Positions 27,240 through 35,503 of a stretch of DNA of 39,806 nucleotides are shown piece by piece. Position 1 is the first letter of the stretch. Each line of letters starts with the position of its first letter. The translations under genes were made by a program, and so were the position numbers. The notes beneath the pieces were generated by a model that was not told the DNA's origin, did not search any database, and worked only from the letters and a program-made list of their open reading frames with translations. Source of the DNA: an uncultured Parabacteroides sp. (GTDB lineage Bacteria; Bacteroidota; Bacteroidia; Bacteroidales; Tannerellaceae); the NCBI GenBank assembly GCA_900552465.1, contig URZO01000030.1, positions 1 through 39,806 of the forward strand, given 5' to 3'.

Positions 27240-27402
27240 AATTGAAAATGGAGAATTGAAAATTAGTTTGATTCGAGATTTGAAGTAAATAGGGATTAAT
27301 GATTATTGAATAAAGGGAGAAGAGCTGGAAACAGATGCTTCTCCCTTTTTTATTGTCCGGATTCTCTCTTTATTTTCAATTTTCAATTCTCCATTTTCAA
27401 TT
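27240..27402. repeat. 25-bp perfect inverted repeat flanking the gdhA terminator
   Basis: AATTGAAAATGGAGAATTGA plus AAATT (27240-27264) is repeated in inverse form at 27378-27402 with no mismatch. The arms are built from ATTGAAA units, and a shorter run of the same units occurs at about 16361-16378 after the LuxR gene. Between the arms lies a hairpin terminator. It could be a small non-autonomous element or a repeat common to this genome. Confidence 0.75.
27312..27352 (+). terminator. rho-independent terminator of gdhA
   Basis: AAAGGGAGAAG (27312-27322) pairs with CTTCTCCCTTT (27338-27348), followed by more T residues. Confidence 0.8.
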
Positions 27403-27435
27403 GTTTTACTACTTTAGTGCCGAAAATTAAAAGAC

Positions 27436-28866
27436 ATGATAACTACAGAATTAAAACAACTCTACCAGACATATACAGGATCACAGGCAACCGATATAAC
27501 CGAACTCTCTTCCTCCGGCTCCAACCGCCGGTATTTCAGGCTGTCAGGGCCTGTCTCCCTGATAGGCGTAAGCGGTACTTCGGCGGAAGAAAACAGGGCC
27601 TTCATCTATATGGCGAAACATTTCAGGGAAAAAAGCCTTCCCGTTCCCGAAGTATACAACTGGTCAGAGGATATGTTGTTTTACCTGCAGGAAGATTTGG
27701 GTGACACCCTGCTTTTCAACGCGATTGAAAAAGGACGTAAAAGCTGTGTCTTCGACGAATCCGAACGGACGCTGCTGCATAAAACAATCACGCTCCTGCC
27801 TGCCCTTCAATTTAAAGGAGCAGAAGGTTTCGACTTCGGCCGGTGTTATCCGCAACCGGAATTCAACAAACGTTCTATCCTTTGGGACTTGAACTATTTC
27901 AAATACTGTTTCCTGAAAGCAACCGGAATGGAGTTTCAGGAAGACCGCCTGGAAGATGATTTCCAGAAAATGAGCGCCGTCCTGCTGCAAGACTGCACTC
28001 CAACATTCATGTACCGGGACTTCCAGTCGCGCAACGTGATGGTAAAAGATGGCGAACCCTGGCTGATCGACTTCCAGGGAGGGCGCAAAGGGCCTGTCTA
28101 TTATGATGTCGCCTCCTTCCTCTGGCAGGCTAAAGCCAAATATCCGGCTGAACTGCGCCAGGAACTGATCGCGGATTACCTGCAGGCACTGCAACAATAT
28201 ACGAAGGTGGATGAGCAGTATTTCTTCAGCCAGTTGCATCATTTTGTTCTTTTCAGGACTTTGCAGGTACTGGGTGCATACGGCTTCCGGGGCTATTTCG
28301 AAAAGAAACCCCATTTCATCCAAAGCGTTCCTTTTGCGATCGACAACCTCCGCCAGCTTCTGAAAGAAGATTATCCCGAGTATCCTTACTTATGCTCCGT
28401 ACTGCGTGAACTGACTAATTTATCCCAGTTCTACGATGACATCCAGAAGCATACGCTAAAAGTCAAGATTGTCAGCTTCGCCTATAAGAAAGGTATCCCC
28501 AACGATCCGAGCGGCAATGGCGGCGGATTTGTCTTCGACTGCCGCGCCATTAATAACCCCGGTAAATATGAACGGTACAATCATTTTACCGGACTGGACG
28601 AGCCTGTCATCCGCTTTCTCGAAGAAGACGGAGAGATCACGAAGTTTCTGGAACATGCTTACGAGATCGTAGATGCCTCTGTCAAACGTTATATGGACCG
28701 GGGTTTCACCAATCTGATGATCTGCTTCGGTTGCACAGGAGGTCAGCATCGCTCGGTCTATTCAGCCCAACACATGGCTGAACATATCCATTCCAAATTC
28801 GGAGTCCGGGTGGATCTTGTGCACAGGGAACAAAACATTGAACAACTTTTTAAAGCAACGCTATGA
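27436..28866 (+). CDS. amgK: AmgK-like sugar kinase fused to RapZ C-terminal domain
   Basis: The 476-residue protein has an aminoglycoside-phosphotransferase-fold kinase at about 1-330 and a RapZ C-terminal domain at about 345-476. Kinase residues are D195 and N200 (YRDFQSRNVM, with Tyr in place of the usual His) and D212 (LIDFQGG). AmgK enzymes phosphorylate N-acetylmuramate and N-acetylglucosamine at C1. The RapZ part holds the family signature GCTGGQHRSVYSAQ (from about 432). In E. coli RapZ this domain senses glucosamine-6-phosphate and binds small RNA; the RapZ nucleotide-binding N-terminus is absent. The stop overlaps the MurU-like start by four bases, so both likely serve peptidoglycan sugar recycling. 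A direct RNA role is untested. Confidence 0.85.
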   Translation: MITTELKQLYQTYTGSQATDITELSSSGSNRRYFRLSGPVSLIGVSGTSAEENRAFIYMAKHFREKSLPVPEVYNWSEDMLFYLQEDLGDTLLFNAIEKGRKSCVFDESERTLLHKTITLLPALQFKGAEGFDFGRCYPQPEFNKRSILWDLNYFKYCFLKATGMEFQEDRLEDDFQKMSAVLLQDCTPTFMYRDFQSRNVMVKDGEPWLIDFQGGRKGPVYYDVASFLWQAKAKYPAELRQELIADYLQALQQYTKVDEQYFFSQLHHFVLFRTLQVLGAYGFRGYFEKKPHFIQSVPFAIDNLRQLLKEDYPEYPYLCSVLRELTNLSQFYDDIQKHTLKVKIVSFAYKKGIPNDPSGNGGGFVFDCRAINNPGKYERYNHFTGLDEPVIRFLEEDGEITKFLEHAYEIVDASVKRYMDRGFTNLMICFGCTGGQHRSVYSAQHMAEHIHSKFGVRVDLVHREQNIEQLFKATL

Positions 28867-29597
28867 AAGCTATGATTTTTGCCGCCGGTCTGGGAACACG
28901 TCTCAAACCGCTCACCGACCATACACCAAAAGCATTAATTCCGGTTAACGGAAAGCCAATGCTCGAACATGTGATCCTCAAACTAAAAGACGCCGGTTTT
29001 CACCAGATCGCCATTAACATCCATCATCTGGGTGACCAGATCATCGACTTTTTAGCGGCGAACAACAATTTCGGCGTTCAGATCTATATCTCCGACGAAC
29101 GGGATTACCTGCTCGACACCGGTGGCGGAATTAAGCACGCCGCTGCATTCCTGCAGGGGAACGAGCCGTTCCTGGTGCATAATGTCGACATCATATCCAA
29201 CATCGACCTGCGTGCGCTCTATAATCATCATCAGGAAACGAGTCCGCTGGCAACATTACTGGTCAGCAAACGCAATACCTCCCGTTATCTGCTTTTCAAC
29301 AAAGAGAACAAACTATGCGGCTGGCGCAACCGTGACACAGGCGAAGTCAAATCCTTCTATCCGGACTTCGACCCGAAGCAATACAATGAATATGCTTTCA
29401 GCGGCATCCATGTATTGTCTCCTGAAATATTCGACTACATGGAAGAATGGACCGGAAAGTTCTCTATTATCAACTTCTACCTCTCCATTTGCGCCAGAAC
29501 GAATATCCACGCCTACGCGGATGACAATCTTCGCTTGCTCGACGTGGGGAAAGTAGAAACACTGACTACCGCTGAAAAATGGATGAAGGAGATGTAA
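28863..29597 (+). CDS. murU: MurU-like sugar-1-phosphate nucleotidyltransferase
   Basis: The 244-residue enzyme shows the nucleotidyltransferase signature 'AAGLGTRLKPLTDHTPKAL' at residues 7-25 and 'DTGGGIKHA' further on, and lacks the long C-terminal acyltransferase domain of GlmU. Its length and close coupling to an AmgK-like kinase match MurU, which turns MurNAc-1-phosphate and UTP into UDP-MurNAc, returning wall sugar to synthesis and bypassing the early fosfomycin-sensitive step. Another sugar-1-phosphate cannot be ruled out from sequence alone. Confidence 0.85.
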   Translation: MKAMIFAAGLGTRLKPLTDHTPKALIPVNGKPMLEHVILKLKDAGFHQIAINIHHLGDQIIDFLAANNNFGVQIYISDERDYLLDTGGGIKHAAAFLQGNEPFLVHNVDIISNIDLRALYNHHQETSPLATLLVSKRNTSRYLLFNKENKLCGWRNRDTGEVKSFYPDFDPKQYNEYAFSGIHVLSPEIFDYMEEWTGKFSIINFYLSICARTNIHAYADDNLRLLDVGKVETLTTAEKWMKEM

Positions 29598-29647
29598 AGA
29601 CAAACAACTATAAATGATCGTATATCATAATCTAAACACACATTAAA

Positions 29648-30643
29648 ATGAAACAAGTTCTTATTATCCTTGCACTTGTGTTCGGTTGCCTGCAATCAGG
29701 CTACGCACAAAAACCGGCCTTACAGTTCAATAAAGACGGTAAATTCAAGATCGTACAATTCACGGATGTCCATTACATCCATGGGAATCCCAAATCAGCC
29801 ATTTCCCTCGAACGGATCAATGAAGTTCTGGATGCCGAAAAACCGGACCTGGTCCTCTTCACCGGTGATGTCATCTACGGGCAGCCGGCAGAGGAAGGTT
29901 TGCGCACGATCCTGAACCTGGCCGCAGACCGCAAAATTCCTTTCGGTGTCACATTCGGCAACCACGATAACGAACAGGGACTTACCCGCGCCCAACTGTT
30001 CGACATCATCCGGACCATCCCCTATAACCTGACCGATTCCGTCGCCGGAGTCGTCGGAGCGACCAACTTTATCCTCCCGCTCAAATCATCCGATGGGAAG
30101 AAGGACGCAGCAATCCTATACTGCCTGGATTCACATTCTTATTCACAGATCAACGGCATAGGCGGCTACGACTACATCAAGTTCGACCAAATCAATTGGT
30201 ATCGCGAAAACAGCGCCAGATATACCCGGCAGAATGGCGGCGATCCCCTGCCCTCACTCGCATTCTTCCACATCGCCCTGCCGGAATATAACCAGGCGGC
30301 ATCGGACGAAACCGCTATTCTGGTCGGGACACGAAAGGAAAAAGCCTGCGCTCCGCAACTCAACTCCGGCATGTTCGCATCCATGAAAGAGATGGGAGAC
30401 ATCTTAGGTGTATTTGTCGGCCATGACCACGATGACGACTACGCCGTTTACTGGAAAGGCATCCTGCTGGCCTACGGCCGTTACACCGGTGGCGACACGG
30501 TATACAACAACCTCTCCAACGGCGCCCGCGTCATCGAAATGACCGAAGGCGAAAAGAACTTCAAATCCTGGATACACCTGAAAGGCGGCGAAATCATCAA
30601 CACGATAAACTATCCTTCCGACTTTATCAAGAAGAAAGATTAG
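29648..30643 (+). CDS. secreted calcineurin-like metallophosphoesterase
   Basis: The 331-residue protein has a signal peptide (cleavage near GYAQ) and the usual two-metal motifs in order: FTDVHY (DxH), 'LFTGDVIYG' (GD), 'FGNHDNE' (GNHD) and 'VGHDHDDDY' (GHxH). It resembles the Dcr2/purple-acid-phosphatase-like group common in Bacteroidota. The substrate is not known; a phosphate ester in the periplasm is likely. It lies 50 bases after murU. Its last 17 bases overlap the end of the converging minus-strand gene. Confidence 0.88.
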   Translation: MKQVLIILALVFGCLQSGYAQKPALQFNKDGKFKIVQFTDVHYIHGNPKSAISLERINEVLDAEKPDLVLFTGDVIYGQPAEEGLRTILNLAADRKIPFGVTFGNHDNEQGLTRAQLFDIIRTIPYNLTDSVAGVVGATNFILPLKSSDGKKDAAILYCLDSHSYSQINGIGGYDYIKFDQINWYRENSARYTRQNGGDPLPSLAFFHIALPEYNQAASDETAILVGTRKEKACAPQLNSGMFASMKEMGDILGVFVGHDHDDDYAVYWKGILLAYGRYTGGDTVYNNLSNGARVIEMTEGEKNFKSWIHLKGGEIINTINYPSDFIKKKD

Positions 30644-33593
30644 GTTTCAAGACAACTCCCAACCCCTTCTTACCGTCCATCTTGATGACGATTGGCGTAT
30701 CGAGGTGGACGTGGCGGAGGTATTCGGTTTCCTCTACGGCAGGCAGGGAGTTCAGATACTCCTCGTCGAAGTGGCCATCACCTTTAAATGGGTTAATTGT
30801 AAAGTAACCGACGCCGAACGAGGTCAGGTTCTGGAAGAAGTGCGTGCCCTGGCTCGGATCGACACGATAGTTTTCCAGTCCGCATTCCACGATGACGCGC
30901 GCATTGCTGATGTGCGGCCATTTCACCGGAATCCCTAACCAGGAATCACTGCTTCCCCAGCGTCCGGGACCAACCAGGACGTAATTCTTTTCCTCGCCGG
31001 TAAACTGACGGTTCATCTTCTCGATCTCGTAAGCGATCAACTGATTGTTGGAGGAGCTGAAAGCGCCGGTCTTTACATATATAATATCCTGCACATCCGT
31101 CACGATGCCATGTCCCAGGACACTGGTGGACGAAAGTATCGTGTCAGCCTGATCGACCAGTGTCAGGTCTTCTTCCATCACCTCCTTGTTATCCACGATC
31201 GGACGAACCTGCAACAGGTAGAAAGTAGCCCGTTCCGGATTCTCCGGATCGATGTTCACGGCAAACTCTATTTCGATCGGACGCCCCATTTCATCCTGTC
31301 CGACATGCAATATCTGGTCAAGCGTATCGGCCAGCGGGAAAACATCATGCTGGAGAATATTGACGAAAGACAAAATCTTACGCCCGCCGGGATAATAACC
31401 GTCACGGATGATCTGGTCGTAAGGATCGTAGGTCGAGACGATAAACTTCAGGGAACCGTCCGCATCCGCATCTTTCAGATTCAGACGGAGCAGGTTGAAG
31501 GAATCATCTACGGAGAACTGTTCCGTCAGGTTCTTCAGATCGAGCGCATAATAGCGGGTTTGCGTTTCACGAAGCGCAAAGTCCATCGTACTCATCTGCA
31601 AGATATTATGCGGATGACGCGGGGAGAAACGCAATGTCTGCCCTCCGTCTACGATATATTTTCCAAGGCCTAAGGCAATATTCGCAATTCCATCTTCCGC
31701 TTTTTCGTTACCGATGGGGTAGAAATTCAACGAGCGCGCCACACCTGAGATCGTCGGATAGAAGCGGTCATTATAGCGGTTACCCACCACTTCCTGCAGA
31801 ACAATCGCCATCTTCTCCTGGTCGATAAGATTCGACGTAGCTGTCATATAAGCCTTGCTGTCACGATAGAAGACGGATGCATAAACAGCCTTGATCGCAT
31901 CGCTTAATGTCCGGAGCATATCATACTTATCCTCCAGCTTGGGTATCATGTAGGTAGAATAAATACCGGCGAACGGCTGGTAGTGGGAATCTTCCAGAAG
32001 ACTGGACGAACGGACGGCAATCGGACTTTTGACAACATCAAAAAAAGCCATCAGGTCTTCAATCAACCGGGCCGGCAGGCTGGCACGCAGAAAGTACTTC
32101 AGAATCGTCTCGTCATCCACATCACTCAGGGCTACCGGATACAGCTCGTTCGTTTCCATAAACTCATCGAAGATATCGGTACAGATCACGACCGTCTTCG
32201 GAATGGTCACGGCAAAGTTCTCATGCTCCAGATTGGGATAACGCTTCACCATCGCACCGATAAACGCCAAGCCTCTACCCTTTCCTCCGAGCGAACCGTC
32301 GCCGATACGGGCGAAATTACTGTATTCGTCGAAACGCTCTTTCTGGTAGACGGCCACGACACCGGAGTTCTTCATCCGCCGGTACTGCACGATCAGGTCG
32401 AAGATCAACTGGCGTGCCTCGTCCATATCTTTATAATCGCTCACGTCCACCCGCTTCAACACCTCTGCCGGCGGGAACATGGCGCGGGAATAGAAAAACC
32501 TGGAGAAATGATTGCGGCTCAGGTGGTAGACAAGCGAATCGTCGGGTATCTGGAAGACCTTCTTTTGCAGGTCCTTCAGGTCCTTGATGCGCATGATCTC
32601 TTCCTTCGTCTGCGGGTTCAGGATGACAAAGTCGCCGAAGCCAAACCGCTGCATGATCTTCTTCCGGAGATCCTGCGGATAGCTCTTGGAGTTCTTATCG
32701 ATGAAAGAGGCGCCCAGCTCCTGTGCATACACTCTATTACTCGACTCGGACGATTCGAGCACGAACGGAATGATCAGGCCGGTCTTCCTCACATACTGCC
32801 CGAACTTATAGCCGGCATAGGGGTCTTTCACCCCGTCGTGCATAAAGCTCATATCTGAAATGATCCCCAGCATATTGTCGCGGTACTGGTTAAAGATGCG
32901 GACCGCCTCCTCGTAAGTACGCGCCAGTTTGATCTTGGGACGCCCGCGCATACGGAGCGTACGCTGGTGATCGTTCAAGGCCTCCTTGGCAAACATCTGG
33001 CTTTGTTCCAAGACGAACTTATACAGATGCGGAAGGGCGGAAGAATAGAAACGGATGGAATCTTCCACCAGCAGGATGATCTGCACGCCGACACTTGCCG
33101 TATCGTCCGGCGCATTCATCTTGTCTTCGATCAGTTTGATGATGGCAAGCAGCAATTCCGCGTTGCCCAACCAGCTGAACACATAGTCGATCGCACTCAG
33201 GTCCTCATTGGCAATCCGCTTGGACACCTCCTTCGAGAAAGGTGTCAGGACAACGATCGGTATATTGGGATAATGGATCTTGATCTCCGTTGCCGCCGCA
33301 AAGATGTCGCGATTATCCATATTCGGCATACAGATAATCAGTTCGAAGTTACGGTCTTTCAACTCGGCAAGCGCCTCCTCCTCGGTCGTCACCTGCGTGA
33401 AGCGGGGCGGATAACGAAGGCTGAGCGAGGTGTATTCATTGAATATCTGCTCATCCACGCGCCCGTCGTCTTCGAGCATGAAGGCATCGTATTTTGTTGC
33501 GATAAGCAATACATTATATATACGCTTATTCATTAGATTGGCGAATGATGTGTCTTTGAAGACAAGTTTTTTAAAGTCCGGTATTCCGCTCAT
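30627..33593 (-). CDS. receiver-like and PEP/pyruvate-binding domain protein
   Basis: The 988-residue protein has a worn receiver-like domain at about 25-150, a second one at about 165-315 that keeps the acidic pair (LLVEDS) and a central Asp near 245 (IISDMS), and a PPDK N-terminal, ATP-grasp PEP/pyruvate-binding domain at about 430-800 (GGKGRG; 'AVRSSSLLEDS'; 'FAGIYSTY'; 'FYLLQVRPI'). The remaining C-terminus has 'VLVGPGRWGSSDSWLG'. I see no phosphohistidine swivel motif (TGGxTSHA-like) and no PEP TIM barrel, so it cannot run the full PEP synthase cycle by itself. It may be an ATP-dependent phosphotransferase or a metabolic sensor. It is transcribed away from the second glutamate dehydrogenase. 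Confidence 0.85.
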   Translation of the reverse strand: MSGIPDFKKLVFKDTSFANLMNKRIYNVLLIATKYDAFMLEDDGRVDEQIFNEYTSLSLRYPPRFTQVTTEEEALAELKDRNFELIICMPNMDNRDIFAAATEIKIHYPNIPIVVLTPFSKEVSKRIANEDLSAIDYVFSWLGNAELLLAIIKLIEDKMNAPDDTASVGVQIILLVEDSIRFYSSALPHLYKFVLEQSQMFAKEALNDHQRTLRMRGRPKIKLARTYEEAVRIFNQYRDNMLGIISDMSFMHDGVKDPYAGYKFGQYVRKTGLIIPFVLESSESSNRVYAQELGASFIDKNSKSYPQDLRKKIMQRFGFGDFVILNPQTKEEIMRIKDLKDLQKKVFQIPDDSLVYHLSRNHFSRFFYSRAMFPPAEVLKRVDVSDYKDMDEARQLIFDLIVQYRRMKNSGVVAVYQKERFDEYSNFARIGDGSLGGKGRGLAFIGAMVKRYPNLEHENFAVTIPKTVVICTDIFDEFMETNELYPVALSDVDDETILKYFLRASLPARLIEDLMAFFDVVKSPIAVRSSSLLEDSHYQPFAGIYSTYMIPKLEDKYDMLRTLSDAIKAVYASVFYRDSKAYMTATSNLIDQEKMAIVLQEVVGNRYNDRFYPTISGVARSLNFYPIGNEKAEDGIANIALGLGKYIVDGGQTLRFSPRHPHNILQMSTMDFALRETQTRYYALDLKNLTEQFSVDDSFNLLRLNLKDADADGSLKFIVSTYDPYDQIIRDGYYPGGRKILSFVNILQHDVFPLADTLDQILHVGQDEMGRPIEIEFAVNIDPENPERATFYLLQVRPIVDNKEVMEEDLTLVDQADTILSSTSVLGHGIVTDVQDIIYVKTGAFSSSNNQLIAYEIEKMNRQFTGEEKNYVLVGPGRWGSSDSWLGIPVKWPHISNARVIVECGLENYRVDPSQGTHFFQNLTSFGVGYFTINPFKGDGHFDEEYLNSLPAVEETEYLRHVHLDTPIVIKMDGKKGLGVVLKPNLSS

Positions 33594-33618
33594 AACGATT
33601 TTATAGAATTAACTGCCC

Positions 33619-33626
33619 CAAATGTA
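33619..33626 (-). promoter_or_regulatory. -7 element for the PEP/pyruvate-binding gene
   Basis: The minus strand reads TACATTTG, matching TAnnTTTG, about 26 bases before the start codon. No convincing -33 element is seen at the usual distance. Confidence 0.45.
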
Positions 33627-33691
33627 AGGAAAAAAACAATTCACAGGTAGTTTGTCCCGGGATTTGAGCAAATCCCATATCCGTGCCCTGA

Positions 33692-33813
33692 TTTTGCCAA
33701 AGCTTTGCCACTTCTTTGGCAAACTTTTGCCACGCCTATGGCAAAGCCCTGCCATGCTATTGGCAAACGTTTGCCATCCTAATGGCAAGACTCTGCCATC
33801 AAGATGGCAAAAC
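33692..33813. repeat. 22-bp palindromic tandem array (TTTGCCA-N6-TGGCAAA)
   Basis: Five units of exactly 22 bases start at 33704, 33726, 33748, 33770 and 33792. Each reads close to TTTGCCA, six variable bases, TGGCAAA, two bases. A further half-site lies at 33693-33699. Arms are conserved while the six-base centres differ, which is what protein binding or pairing selects for. The join of units three and four gives a perfect 16-base palindrome (TGGCAAACGTTTGCCA, 33761-33776). The period equals about two turns of the helix. It lies in the 415-base gap between two divergent genes, and another TTTGCCA sits at the -33 region of the second gdh promoter. Confidence 0.85.
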
Positions 33814-33943
33814 CCTCTTATCAGAGTATGATTTCCAGGAAGCAGCCAGACATCGGAGAAAAACCGCCGGGGCATCGGAACAACGCTTGAAAAACATTGT
33901 TCAATAACATAGAAAACAACTATCAAAAAGTAAGCAAAATACT

Positions 33944-33972
33944 TTGCCAACTCAGGTTATTGCCTACATTTG
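33944..33972 (+). promoter_or_regulatory. promoter for the second glutamate dehydrogenase
   Basis: TTTG at 33944-33947 and TACATTTG at 33965-33972 are 17 bases apart. The -33 is part of TTTGCCA, the arm sequence of the 22-bp array upstream. The start codon follows 36 bases later. Confidence 0.6.
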
Positions 33973-34008
33973 CAAACAGAATGTTATCTAAAAAAGAAAT
34001 TATATACT

Positions 34009-35343
34009 ATGAAGACAGAAGTCATCTTATCAGCACTGGAAGCAAAACATCCGGGCGAAAAGGAGTATTTGCAAGCAGTAAAAGAAGTTCTTCTTTCAAT
34101 TGAAGAAGTGTACAACCAGCATCCCGAATTCGAGAAAGCTAAAATCATCGAACGGTTGGTTGAACCGGAACGCATTTTCACTTTCCGTGTGCCTTGGGTA
34201 GACGATAAAGGGGAAATACAAGTGAACCTGGGTTATCGCGTACAATTTAATAATGCGATAGGCCCGTACAAGGGAGGCATCCGTTTCCACCCTTCTGTAA
34301 ACCTGTCTATCCTTAAGTTCTTAGGTTTCGAACAAACCTTTAAGAATGCCTTGACAACATTGCCGATGGGCGGTGGTAAAGGTGGTTCCGACTTCGCTCC
34401 CCGTGGTAAGAGTGACGCTGAAATCATGCGCTTCTGCCAGGCTTTCATCCTCGAACTATGGCGTAACCTCGGTCCGGACCGCGACGTTCCGGCAGGCGAC
34501 ATCGGCGTAGGCGGACGTGAAGTAGGTTATATGTATGGCATGTACAAGAAACTGGCTCGCGAAAACACAGGTACATTCACAGGTAAAGGCATGGAGTTCG
34601 GCGGTTCTATCCTCCGTCCCGAAGCAACCGGTTTCGGTGCTCTTTACTTCGTTCACCAGATGCTGGAAACTCACGGTATAGATATTAAAGGAAAGACAAT
34701 TGCCATCTCCGGCTTCGGAAATGTTGCATGGGGTGCAGCCACAAAAGCAACTGAACTGGGCGGCAAGGTCGTTACGATCTCCGGTCCGGACGGTTACATT
34801 TATGATCCGGACGGTATTTCGGGCGAAAAGATCGATTATATGCTGGAACTGCGTAATTCGGGCAACGACATCGTAGCTCCTTACGCAGACGAATTCCCCG
34901 GCGCTACGTTCTATCCCGACAAGAGACCTTGGGAACAGAAAGTGGACATCGCCCTTCCGTGTGCCACCCAGAACGAACTGGATGCAGACGATGCACGCAA
35001 GCTGATCGAAAACAAGACGTTGTGCGTTGCCGAAGTCTCCAACATGGGATGCACGGCCGAGGCTGTCGACCTGTTCATCGAGCACAAACAGCTCTTTGCT
35101 CCTGGTAAAGCTGTCAATGCAGGCGGTGTTGCGACTTCCGGTCTGGAAATGACACAGAACGCCATGCATATCTCCTGGACGGCAGCAGAAGTCGATGAGA
35201 GACTGCATCAGATTATGAGTGCCATCCATCAGCAGTGCGTAGAACACGGCAAGGACGGCAAATACATCAACTATGTGAAAGGCGCCAATATCGCCGGCTT
35301 CATGAAAGTAGCCAAAGCTATGATGGCGCAGGGCATTGTATAG
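34009..35343 (+). CDS. gdh: glutamate dehydrogenase (copy 2)
   Basis: This 444-residue family I enzyme is a paralog of the copy at 25900, with 'LPMGGGKGGSDF', 'PAGDIGVGGREV' and nearly the same C-terminus (KGANIAGFMKVAKAMMAQGI). It differs around the cofactor: 'ISGFGNVAWGAATKA', 'ISGPDG' in place of MSDSDG, and 'EVSNMGCTAEAV' in place of EGANMPST. Those changes resemble the NAD-using enzyme of Porphyromonas gingivalis, so a different cofactor choice and a catabolic role are likely. I chose the ATG at 34009 because it aligns with copy 1; a TTG at 33970 lies inside the promoter. Upstream is the 22-bp palindromic array. Confidence 0.94.
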   Translation: MKTEVILSALEAKHPGEKEYLQAVKEVLLSIEEVYNQHPEFEKAKIIERLVEPERIFTFRVPWVDDKGEIQVNLGYRVQFNNAIGPYKGGIRFHPSVNLSILKFLGFEQTFKNALTTLPMGGGKGGSDFAPRGKSDAEIMRFCQAFILELWRNLGPDRDVPAGDIGVGGREVGYMYGMYKKLARENTGTFTGKGMEFGGSILRPEATGFGALYFVHQMLETHGIDIKGKTIAISGFGNVAWGAATKATELGGKVVTISGPDGYIYDPDGISGEKIDYMLELRNSGNDIVAPYADEFPGATFYPDKRPWEQKVDIALPCATQNELDADDARKLIENKTLCVAEVSNMGCTAEAVDLFIEHKQLFAPGKAVNAGGVATSGLEMTQNAMHISWTAAEVDERLHQIMSAIHQQCVEHGKDGKYINYVKGANIAGFMKVAKAMMAQGIV

Positions 35344-35388
35344 ATCGATGTGTATTCAATATACATAGAGAGTGTGTCTATGAGAGGA

Positions 35389-35420
35389 AGGATGCGTGTA
35401 TATTACATGCATCCTTTTTT
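35389..35420 (+). terminator. terminator of the second glutamate dehydrogenase
   Basis: AGGATGC and GCATCCT close a hairpin whose inner bases also pair (TGTA with TACA), followed by a T-run. Confidence 0.75.
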
Positions 35421-35448
35421 GTTTTCCCGTCATTAATCCGTACATTTG
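35418..35448 (+). promoter_or_regulatory. promoter for the DUF362/DUF6599 pair
   Basis: TTTG at 35418-35421 and TACATTTG at 35441-35448 are 19 bases apart. The -33 is formed by the T-tract of the preceding terminator, so the two signals share bases. Confidence 0.65.
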
Positions 35449-35503
35449 TCACGGGTGCTATCCGGGATAACACTACGAACATTAACTTTAATTGAATAAA
35501 GCC

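Noticed and set aside
31983..32858. 291-codon plus-strand frame inside the minus-strand PEP/pyruvate-binding gene
   Set aside because: The minus-strand protein has recognisable domains throughout; this frame is His- and Gln-rich with none.
33692..33813. CRISPR array
   Set aside because: Units have no unique spacers of 30 or so bases and no cas genes are present; the period of 22 with paired arms fits operators.
33716..33907. 63-codon frame through the 22-bp array
   Set aside because: The period is not a multiple of three and no conserved peptide results; the arms are explained by DNA symmetry.
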